In this document: positions 13,601 through 23,417 of the stretch, piece after piece
Layout: each line of letters opens with the position of its first letter
Numbering within the stretch: the stretch's first letter is position 1
Assembly (NCBI GenBank): GCA_037893225.1
Contig: JAZGUH010000116.1
Coordinates: forward strand, 2,294,001-2,358,000
DNA: 64,000 nucleotides
Source: Hippasteria phrygiana
Taxonomy: Eukaryota; Echinodermata; Asteroidea; Valvatida; Goniasteridae
Reading direction: 5' to 3'
The notes under the pieces: generated by a model
What the model saw: only the letters and a program-made list of their open reading frames with translations
What the model was told of the DNA's origin: nothing
The model's database searches: none
Position numbers and translations under genes: made by a program

Positions 13601-16318
13601 ATGTATGGATAGCTTAGATCTGGCGCTACATGTTGCAATTATCGGCGGCTTCTTAGAGTTAACACTTGTGGAGAAAATTCAAACCTCGCAATGTTTATTT
13701 TCTTTCCGGCCAACATCTGTGTGCATATTACCTTCTATTTATTGCTCATGCCTGTCAAATTCCCTAGGGTATGACTTGCTTTACTCATTCATAATTGCAT
13801 GAAATATCAACCAAATACAGTAATTTTGACATGTATGGATAGCTTAGATCTGGCGCTACATGTTGCAATCATCGGCGGCTTCCTAGAGTTAAAACTTGTG
13901 GAGAAAATTCAAACCTCGCAATGTTTATTTTCTTTCTGGCCAACATCTGTGTACATGTTACCGTCTATTTATTGCTCCATGCATGTCAAATTCCCTGGGG
14001 TATGGACTTGCTTTACTCATTCATAATTGCATGAAATATCAACCAAATACAGTAATTTTGACATGTATGGATAGCTTAGATCTGGCGCTACATGTTGCAA
14101 TCATCGGCGGCTTCCTAGAGTTAAAACTTGTGGAGAAAATTCAAACCTCGCAATGTTTATTTTCTTTCCGGCCAACATCTGTGTACATGTTACCGTCTAT
14201 TTATTGCTCCATGCATGTCAAATTCCCTGGGGTATGGACTAGCTTTACTCATTCATAATTGCATGAAATATCAACCAAATTCAGTAATTTTGACATGTAT
14301 GGATAGCTTAGACCTGCCGCTACATGTTGCAATTATCGGCGGCTTCCTAGAGTTAAAACTTGTGGAGAAAATTCAAACCTCGCAATGTTTATTTTCTTTC
14401 CGGCCAACATCTGTGTACATGTTACCGTCTATTTATTGCTCCATGCATGTCAAATTCCCTGGGGTATGGACTAGCTTTATTCATTCATAATTGCATGAAA
14501 TATCAACCAAATGCAGTAATTTTGACATGTATGGATAGCTTAGATCTGGCGCTACATGTTGCAATTATCGGCGGCTTCTTAGAGTTAACACTTGTGGAGA
14601 AAATTCAAAACTCGCAATGTTTATTTTCTTTCCGGCCAACATCTGTGTGCATATTACCTTCTATTTATTGCTCCATGCCTGTCAAATTCCCTAGGGTATG
14701 ACTTGCTTTACTCATTCATAATTGCATGAAATATCAACCAAATACAGTAATTTTGACATGTATGGATAGCTTAGATCTGGCGCTACATGTTGCAATCATC
14801 GGCGGCTTCCTAGAGTTAAAACTTGTGGAGAAAATTCAAACCTCGCAATGTTTATTTTCTTTGCGGCCAACATCTGTGTACATGTTACCGTCTATTTATT
14901 GCTCCATGCATGTCAAATTCCCTGTGGTATGGACTTGCTTTATTCATTCATAATTGCATGAAATATCAACCAAATGCAGTAATTTTGACATGTATGGATA
15001 GCTTAGATCTGGCGCTACATGTTGCAATTATCGGCGGCTTCTTAGAGTTAACACTTGTGGAGAAAATTCAAACCTCGCAATGTTTATTTTCTTTCCGGCC
15101 AACATCTGTGTGCATATTACCTTCTATTTATTGCTCCATGCCTGTCAAATTCCCTAGGGTATGACTTGCTTTACTCATTCATAATTGCATGAAATATCAA
15201 CCAAATACAGTAATTTTGACATGTATGGATAGCTTAGATCTGGCGCTACATGTTGCAATCATCGGCGGCTTCCTAGAGTTAAAACTTGTGGAGAAAATTC
15301 AAACCTCGCAATGTTTATTTTCTTTCCGGCCAACATCTGTGTACATGTTACCGTCTATTTATTGCTCCATGCATGTCAAATTCCCTGGGGTATGGACTTG
15401 CTTTATTCATTCATAATTGCATGAAATATCAACCAAATGCAGTAATTTTGACATGTATGGATAGCTTAGATCTGGCGCTACATGTTGCAATTATCGGCGG
15501 CTTCTTAGAGTTAACACTTGTGGAGAAAATTCAAACCTCGCAATGTTTATTTTCTTTCCGGCCAACATCTGTGTACATATAACCGTCTATTTATTGCTCC
15601 ATGCATGTCAAATTCCCTGGGGTATGGACTTGCTTTATTCATTCATAATTGCTTGAAATATCAACCAAATGCAGTAATTTTGACATGTATGGATAGCTTA
15701 GACCTGGCGCTACATGTTGCAATTATCGGCGGCTTCTTAGAGTTAACACTTGTGGAGAAAATTCAAACCTCGCAATGTTTATTTTCTTTCCGGCCAACAT
15801 CTGTGTGCATATTACCTTCTATTTATTGCTCCATGCCTGTCAAATTCCCTTGGGTATGACTTGCTTTACTCATTCATAATTGCATGAAATATCAACCAAA
15901 TACAGTAATTTTGACATGTATGGATAGCTTAGATCTGGCGCTACATGTTGCAATCATCGGCGGCTTCCTAGAGTTAAAACTTGTGGAGAAAATTCAAACC
16001 TCGCAATGTTTATTTTCTTTCCGGCCAACATCTGTGTGCATATTACCGTCTATTTATTGCTCCATGCATGTCAAATTCCCTGGGGTATGGACTAGCTTTA
16101 TTCATTCATAATTGCATGAAATATCAACCAAATGCAGTAATTTTGACATGTATGGATAGCTTAGATCTGGCGCTACATGTTGCAATTATCGGCGGCTTCT
16201 TAGAGTTAACACTTGTGGAGAAAATTCAAAACTCGCAATGTTTATTTTCTTTCCGGCCAACATCTGTGTGCATATTACCTTCTATTTATTGCTCCATGCC
16301 TGTCAAATTCCCTAGGGT
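9990..16318 (+). repeat. Family A 16-monomer higher-order repeat (3706 bp), second unit truncated
   Basis: About 9990-12612 matches about 13695-16318 with an offset of 3706 bp, which becomes 3707 to the left of the one-base deletion at ~13746. Shared rare markers include GACCTGCCGC, TTTGCGGCC and AATTGCTTGAAA. I count at least five substitutions between 10422-12612 and 14128-16318, so identity is above 99%. The second unit is cut off by family B after about nine further monomers. A similar offset of 3707 also links 1987-2640 to 5694-6347. Confidence 0.85.
13567..13796 (+). repeat. Family A monomer with a one-base deletion (230 bp)
   Basis: The sequence reads ATTGCTCATGCC at ~13741-13752, where every other copy has ATTGCTCCATGCC or ATTGCTCCATGCA. 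The deletion changes the local reading frame and gives the longest spurious open frame in the window (13434-13802). I did not see it in any other copy, so it is a private recent change or a consensus error. Confidence 0.75.
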
Positions 16319-16370
16319 TGCTTAACGTTTGCCACATTTTCAGATGAACGCCCCTCCTTTCCCTGTTCAT
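16110..16370 (+). repeat. Hybrid A/B monomer at the family switch (261 bp)
   Basis: Family A sequence runs through CCCTAGGGT to about 16318, and family B sequence begins at TGCTTAACG from 16319. The hybrid is 261 bp from AATTGCATG at 16110 to AATTGAATG at 16371. That is about 27-30 bp longer than either parent monomer, so the exchange was out of register. TGCTT occurs near the breakpoint in both parents (A: GACTTGCTTTAC; B: GACTGCTTAACG), which suits a microhomology-mediated or illegitimate join. There is no inserted sequence and no target-site duplication. Confidence 0.88.
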
Positions 16371-17125
16371 AATTGAATGGGATATTGACCAAATCCAGTA
16401 CTTTTCACACGTATGGGTAGCTTAGATATAGCGCAACAATTTCAGATCATCGCCAGCTTCACAGCGTTAGAACTCTTCGAGAAAATTCAAACCTCGCAAC
16501 AAATTTCTTCCTGTGAACTCTGTGTGCGTTCTTCCGTTTACTGCATTGTGACTGCTTAACGTTTGCCAAATTTTCAGATGAACGCCTCTCCTTTCCCTGT
16601 TCATAATTGAATAGTATATTGACCAAATCAAGTAATTTTTACACTTATGGGTAGCTTAGATCTAGCGCAACAATTTGAGACCATCGCCAGCTTCACAGCG
16701 TTAGAACTCTTCGAGAAAATTCAAACCTCGCAACAAATTTCTTCCTGTGAACTATGTGTGCGTTCTCCCATTTACTGCATTGTGGCTGCTTAACGTTTTT
16801 CCAAATTTTCAGATGAACGCCCCTCCTTTCCCTGTTCATAATTGAATGGGATATTGACCAAATCCAGCAATTTTCACACGTATGGGTAGCTTAGATCTAG
16901 CGCAACAATTTGAGACCATCGCCAGCTTCACAGCGTTAGAACTCTTCGAGAAAATTCAAACCTCGCAACAAATTTCTTCCCGTGAACTCTGTGTGCGTTC
17001 TCTCGTTTACTGCATTGTGGCTGCTTAACTTTTGCCAAATTTTCAGATGAACGCCCCTCCTTTCCCTGTTCATAATCGAATGGTATATTGACCAAATCCA
17101 GTAATTTTTACACGTATGGGTAGCT
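16319..17125 (+). repeat. Diverged edge copies of family B
   Basis: The first three to four B monomers carry private changes that are rare or absent deeper in the array: ATTGAATAGTATATTG near 16610, AAATCAAGTAA near 16628, CTATGTGTGCG near 16752, CTCCCATTTACTG near 16767, ACGTTTTTCC near 16793 and ATAATCGAATGG near 17073. Higher divergence at the edge of a tandem array is expected where unequal exchange homogenises less often. From about 17125 onward the copies fall into the shared variant classes. Confidence 0.75.
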
Positions 17126-18477
17126 TAGATATAGCGCAACAATTTCAGACCATCGCCAGCTTCACAGCGTTAGAACTCTTCGAGAAAATTCAAACCTCGC
17201 ACCTAATTTCTTCCCGTGAACTCTGTGTGCGTTCTCCCGTTTACTGCATTGTGACTGCTTAACGTTTGCCACATTGTCAGATGAACGCCCCTCCTTTCCC
17301 TGTTCATAATTGAATGGGATATTGACCAAACCCAGCAATTTTCACAAGTATGGGTAGCTTAGATCTAGCGCAACAATTTGAGACCATCGCCAGCTTCACA
17401 GCGTTAGAACTCTTCGAGAAAATTCAAACCTCGCAACAAATTTCTTCCTGTGAACTCTGTGTGCGTTCTTCCGTTTACTGCATTGTGACTGCTTAACGTT
17501 TGCCACATTTTCAGATGAACTCCCCTCCTTTCCCTGTTCATAATTGAATGGGATATTGACCAAATCCAGTAATGTTTACACTTATAGGTAGCTTAGATCT
17601 AGCGCAACAATTTCAGACCATCGCCAGCTTCACAGCGTTAGAACTCTTCGAAAAAATTCAAACCTCGCAACTAATTTCTTCATGTGAACTCTGTGTCCGT
17701 TCTCCCGTTTACTGCATTGTGACTGCTAAACGTTTGCCACATTTTCAGATGAACGCCCCTCCTTTCCCTGTTCATAATTGAATGGGATATTGACCAAATC
17801 CAGTAATTTTCACACGTATGGGTAGCTTAGATATAGCGCAACAATTTCAGACCATCGCCAGCTTCACAGCGTTAGAACTCTTCGAGAAAATTCAAACCTC
17901 GCACCTAATTTCTTCCCGTGAACTCTGTGTGCGTTCTCCCGTTTACTGCATTGTGACTGCTTAACGTTTGCCACATTGTCAGATGAACGCCCCTCCTTTC
18001 CCTGTTCATAATTGAATGGGATATTGACCAAACCCAGCAATTTTCACAAGTATGGGTAGCTTAGATCTAGCGCAACAATTTGAGACCATCGCCAGCTTCA
18101 CAGCGTTAGAACTCTTCGAGAAAATTCAAACCTCGCAACAAATTTCTTCCTGTGAACTCTGTGTGCGTTCTTCCGTTTACTGCATTGTGACTGCTTAACG
18201 TTTGCCACATTTTCAGATGAACTCCCCTCCTTTCCCTGTTCATAATTGAATGGGATATTGACCAAATCCAGTAATTTTCACACGTACGGGTAGCTTAGAT
18301 ATAGCGCAACAATTTCAGACCATCGCCAGCTTCACAGCGTTAGAACTCTTCGAGAAAATTCAAACCTCGCAACAAATTTCTTCCTGTGAACTCTGTGGGC
18401 GTTCTTCCGTTTACTGTATTGTAACTGTTTAACGTTTGCCACATTTTCAGATGAACACCCCTCCTTTCCCTGTTCAT

Positions 18478-18711
18478 AATTGAATGGGATATTGACCAAA
18501 TCCAGCAATTTTCACACGTATGGGTAGCTTAGATCTAGCGCAACAATTTGAGACCATCGCCAGCTTCACAGCGTTAGAACTCTTCGAGAAAATTCAAACC
18601 TCGCAACAAATTTCTTCCTGTGAACTCTGTGTGCGTTCTTCCGTTTACTGCATTGTGACTGCTTAACGTTTGCCACATTTTCAGATGAACACCCCTCCTT
18701 TCCCTGTTCAT
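18478..18711 (+). repeat. Representative 234-bp family B monomer
   Basis: This monomer runs from AATTGAATG to the next AATTGAATG. The first 130 bp align without gaps to family A at about 79% identity. The TAGCTTAGA motif is at offset 47 and the 21-bp identical block at offset 108, the same offsets as in family A. The remaining half, with TGCTTAACG, TTTTCAGATG and the C/T-rich CCCCTCCTTTCCCTG stretch, has only scattered similarity to A. Confidence 0.9.
18586..18606 (+). other. Block identical between families A and B (example copy)
   Basis: These 21 bp include AAATTCAAACCTCGCA and are identical to 469-489 in family A. Both sit 108 bp into the monomer. Most copies of both families keep it. The exceptions are a few propagated variants such as GAGAAACTTC, GAGAAAAGTC, GAAAAAATTC and GAAAATTTAAACC in B, and GAGAACATTC or CAAAACTCGC in A. 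It could be a protein-binding box or simply the least diverged stretch. Confidence 0.6.
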
Positions 18712-21545
18712 AATTGAATGGGATATTGACCAAATCCAGTAATTTCCACACGTATGGGTAGCTTAGATATAGCGCAACAATTTCAGACCATCGCCAGCTT
18801 CACAGCGTTAGAACTCTTCGAGAAAATTCAAACCTCGCAACAAATTTCTTCCTGTGAACTCTGTGTGCGTTCTTCCGTTTACTGTATTGTAACTGTTTAA
18901 CGTTTGCCACATTTTCAGATGAACGCCCCTCCTTTCCCTGTTCATAATTGAATGGGATATTGACCAAATCCAGTAATTTTCACACTTACGGGTAGCTTAG
19001 ATATAGCGCAACAATTTCAGACCATCGCCAGCTTCACAGCGTTAGAACTCTTCGAGAAAATTCAAACCTCGCAACAAATTTCTTCCTGTGAACTCTGTGT
19101 GCGTTCTTCCGATTCTGTATTGTGACTGCTTAACGTTTGCCATATTTTCAGATGAACGCCCCTCCTTTCCCTATTCATCATTGAATGGGATATTGACCAA
19201 ATCCACTAATTTTTACACTGGTGGGTAGCTTAGATATAGCGCAACAATTTCAGACCATCGCCAGCTTCACAGCGTTAGAACTCTTCGAGAAAATTCAAAC
19301 CTCGCAACAAATTTCTTCGTGTGAACTCTGTGTGCGTTCTTCCGTTTACTGCATTGTGACTGCTTAACGTTTGCCACATTTTCAGATGAACTCCCCTCCT
19401 TTCCCTGTTCATAATTGAATGGGATATTTACCAAATCCAGTAATGTTTACACTTATAGGTAGCTTAGATCTAGCGCAACAATTTCAGACCATCGCCAGCT
19501 TCACAGCGTTAGAACTCTTCGAAAAAATTCAAACCTCGCAACTAATTTCTTCATGTGAACTCTGTGTCCGTTCTCCCGTTTACTGCATTGTGACTGCTTA
19601 ACGTTTGCCACATTTTCAGATGAACGCCCCTCCTTTCCCTGTTCATAATTGAATGGGATATTGACCAAATCCAGTAATTTTCACACGTATGGGTAGCTTA
19701 GATATAGCGCAACAATTTCAGACCATCGCCAGCTTCACAGCGTTAGAACTCTTCGAGAAAATTCAAACCTCGCACCTAATTTCTTCCCGTGAACTCTGTG
19801 TGCGTTCTCCCGTTTACTGCATTGTGACTGCTTAACGTTTGCCACATTGTCAGATGAACGCCCCTCCTTTCCCTGTTCATAATTGAATGGGATATTGACC
19901 AAACCCAGCAATTTTCACAAGTATGGGTAGCTTAGATCTAGCGCAACAATTTCAGACCATCGCCAGCTTCACAGCGTTAGAACTCTTCGAGAAAATTTAA
20001 ACCTCGCAACAAATTTCTTCCTGTGAACTCTGTGTGCGTTCTTCCGTTTACTGTATTGTAACTGTTTAACGTTTGCCACATTTTCAGCTGAACGCCCCTC
20101 CTTTCCCTGTTCATAATTGAATGGGATATTGACCAAATCCAGCAATTTTCACACGTATGGGTAGCTTAGATCTAGCGCAACAATTTGAGACCATCGCCAG
20201 CTTCACAGCGTTAGAACTCTTCGAGAAAATTCAAACCTCGCAACAAATTTCTTCCTGTGAACTCTGTGTGCGTTCTTCCGATTCTGTATTGTGACTGCTT
20301 CACGTTTGCCATATTTTCAGATGAACGCCCCTCCTTTCCCTGTTCATCATTGAATGGGATATTGACCAAATCCAGTAATTTTTACACTGATGGGTAGCTT
20401 AGATATAGCGCAACAATTTCAGACCATCGCCAGCTTCACAGCGTTAGAACTCTTCGAGAAAATTCAAACCTCGCAACAAATGTCTTCCTGTGAACTCTGT
20501 GTGCGTTCTTCCGTTTACTGTATTGTAACTGTTTAACGTTTGCCACATTTTCAGATGAACGCCCCTCCTTTCCCTGTTCATAATTGAATGGGATATTGAC
20601 CAAATCCAGCAATTTTCACACGTATGGGTAGCTTAGATCTAGCGCAACAATTTCAGACCATCGCCAGCTTCACAGCGTTAGAACTCTTCGAGAAAATTCA
20701 AACCTCGCAACAAATTTCTTCCTGTGAACTCTGTGTGCGTTCTTCCGTTTACTGCATTGTGACTGCTTAACGTTTGCCACATTTTCAGATGAACACCCCT
20801 CCTTTCCCTGTTCATAATTGAATGGGATATTGACCAAATCCAGCAACTTTCACACGTATGGGTAGCTTAGATCTAGCGCAACAATTTGAGACCATCGCCA
20901 GCTTCACAGCGTTAGAACTCTTCGAGAAAATTCAAACCTCGCAACAAATTTCTTCCTGTGAACTCTGTGTGCGTTCTTCCGTTTACTGCATTGTGACTGC
21001 TTAACGTTTGCCACATTTTCAGATGAACACCCCTCCTTTCCCTGTTCATAATTGAATGGGATATTGACCAAATCCAGTAATTTCCACACGTATGGGTAGC
21101 TTAGATATAGCGCAACAATTTCAGACCATCGCCAGCTTCACAGCGTTAGAACTCTTCGAGAAAATTCAAACCTCGCAACAAATTTCTTCCTGTGAACTCT
21201 GTGTGCGTTCTTCCGTTTACTGTATTGTAACTGTTTAACGTTTGCCACATTTTCAGATGAACGCCCCTCCTTTCCCTGTTCATAATTGAATGGGATATTG
21301 ACCAAATCCAGTAATTTTCACACGTACGCGTAGCTTAGATATAGCGCAACAATTTCAGACCATCGCCAGCTTCACAGCGTTAGAACTCTTCGAGAAAATT
21401 CAAACCTCGCAACAAATTTCTTCCTGTGAACTCTGTGTGCGTTCTTCCGATTCTGTATTGTGACTGCTTCACGTTTGCCATATTTTCAGATGAACGCCCC
21501 TCCTTTCCCTGTTCATCATTGAATGGGATATTGACCAAATCCAGT

Positions 21546-23417
21546 AATTTTTACACTGATGGGTAGCTTAGATATAGCGCAACAATTTCAGACCATCGCC
21601 AGCTTCACAGCGTTAGAACTCTTCGAGAAAATTCAAACCTCGCAACAAATGTCTTCCTGTGAACTCTGTGTGCGTTCTTCCGTTTACTGTATTGTAACTG
21701 TTTAACGTTTGCCACATTTTCAGATGAACGCCCCTCCTTTCCCTGTTCATAATTGAATGGGATATTGACCAAATCCAGCAATTTTCACACGTATGGGTAG
21801 CTTAGATCTAGCGCAACAATTTCAGACCATCGCCAGCTTCACAGCGTTAGAACTCTTCGAGAAAATTCAAACCTCGCAACAAATTTCTTCCTGTGAACTC
21901 TGTGTGCGTTCTTCCGTTTACTGCATTGTGACTGCTTAACGTTTGCCACATTTTCAGATGAACACCCCTCCTTTCCCTGTTCATAATTGAATGGGATATT
22001 GACCAAATCCAGCAACTTTCACACGTATGGGTAGCTTAGATCTAGCGCAACAATTTGAGACCATCGCCAGCTTCACAGCGTTAGAACTCTTCGAGAAAAT
22101 TCAAACCTCGCAACAAATTTCTTCCTGTGAACTCTGTGTGCGTTCTTCCGTTTACTGCATTGTGACTGCTTAACGTTTGCCACATTTTCAGATGAACACC
22201 CCTCCTTTCCCTGTTCATAATTGAATGGGATATTGACCAAATCCAGTAATTTCCACACGTATGGGTAGCTTAGATATAGCGCAACAATTTCAGACCATCG
22301 CCAGCTTCACAGCGTTAGAACTCTTCGAGAAAATTCAAACCTCGCAACAAATTTCTTCCTGTGAACTCTGTGTGCGTTCTTCCGTTTACTGTATTGTAAC
22401 TGTTTAACGTTTGCCACATTTTCAGATGAACACCCCTCCTTTCCCTGTTCATAATTGAATGGGATATTGACCAAATCCAGTAATTTTTACACTGATGGGT
22501 AGCTTAGATATAGCGCAACAATTTCAGACCATCGCCAGCTTCACAGCGTTAGAACTCTTCGAGAAAATTCAAACCTCGCAACAAATGTCTTCCTGTGAAC
22601 TCTGTGTGCGTTCTTCCGTTTACTGTATTGTAACTGTTTAACGTTTGCCACATTTTCAGATGAACGCCCCTCCTTTCCCTGTTCATAATTGAATGGGATA
22701 TTGACCAAATCCAGCAATTTTCACACGTATGGGTAGCTTAGATCTAGCGCAACAATTTCAGACCATCGCCAGCTTCACAGCGTTAGAACTCTTCGAGAAA
22801 ATTCAAACCTCGCAACAAATTTCTTCCTGTGAACTCTGTGTGCGTTCTTCCGTTTACTGCATTGTGACTGCTTAACGTTTGCCACATTTTCAGATGAACA
22901 CCCCTCCTTTCCCTGTTCATAATTGAATGGGATATTGACCAAATCCAGCAACTTTCACACGTATGGGTAGCTTAGATCTAGCGCAACAATTTGAGACCAT
23001 CGCCAGCTTCACAGCGTTAGAACTCTTCGAGAAAATTCAAACCTCGCAACAAATTTCTTCCTGTGAACTCTGTGTGCGTTCTTCCGTTTACTGCATTGTG
23101 ACTGCTTAACGTTTGCCACATTTTCAGATGAACACCCCTCCTTTCCCTGTTCATAATTGAATGGGATATTGACCAAATCCAGTAATTTCCACACGTATGG
23201 GTAGCTTAGATATAGCGCAACAATTTCAGACCATCGCCAGCTTCACAGCGTTAGAACTCTTCGAGAAAATTCAAACCTCGCAACAAATTTCTTCCTGTGA
23301 ACTCTGTGTGCGTTCTTCCGTTTACTGTATTGTAACTGTTTAACGTTTGCCACATTTTCAGATGAACACCCCTCCTTTCCCTGTTCATAATTGAATGGGA
23401 TATTGACCAAATCCAGT
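21546..23417 (+). repeat. Tandem duplication of four family B monomers (936 bp)
   Basis: Positions 21546-22481 and 22482-23417 have the same order of variants: AATTTTTACACTGATGGG, then AGCAATTTTCACACG, then AGCAACTTTCACACG, then AGTAATTTCCACACG. The second block at ~28.4 kb has this set only once, so the duplication happened after the larger 28-monomer duplication or was lost from the other copy. A related five-monomer spacing (1169 bp) links 20377 to 21546. Confidence 0.8.

Larger units (their letters stand above)
1..16318 (+). repeat. Satellite array, family A (231/232-bp monomers)
   Basis: About 70 head-to-tail monomers with no unique sequence, inversion or inserted element between them. 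There are two length classes. Monomers with GGGGTATGGACT near the end are 232 bp. Those with AGGGTATGACTT are 231 bp. Diagnostic variants include GTGTACATGTTACCG, GTGTACATATAACCG or GTGTGCATATTACC; AGATCT or AGACCT; TTAACAC or TTAAAAC; and TTCCGGCC or TTCTGGCC. Combinations of these repeat at fixed monomer intervals, which reveals higher-order repeats. Open frames of 68-122 codons occur once or twice per monomer, end at the same monomer positions and overlap each other, so they are by-products of the repeat. The array continues to the left of the window. I do not recognise the family. Confidence 0.97.

Noticed and set aside
1..16325. Repeated plus-strand open frames of 68-122 codons in family A, starting with Met-Trp-Arg-Lys or Met-Lys-Tyr-Gln
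   Set aside because: They recur once or twice per monomer, overlap each other, and end at fixed monomer positions. The 232-bp length shifts the frame at each copy. There is no sign of coding selection, and variants change residues freely.
16300..16330. Transposon insertion or attachment site at the A/B junction
   Set aside because: There is no inserted sequence, terminal inverted repeat or target-site duplication. Satellite sequence continues directly on both sides.
18580..18606. Canonical CENP-B box
   Set aside because: Family B has CTTCGAGAAAATTCAAA, which matches TTCG and the A of the consensus but not the CGGG. Family A lacks even TTCG there. It is reported only as a weak resemblance.
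18680..18711. C/T-rich stretch (CCCCTCCTTTCCCTG) as a polypyrimidine tract with a splice site or promoter
   Set aside because: It is present in almost every B monomer as part of the unit, with no exon, TATA-like motif or gene nearby to give it meaning.
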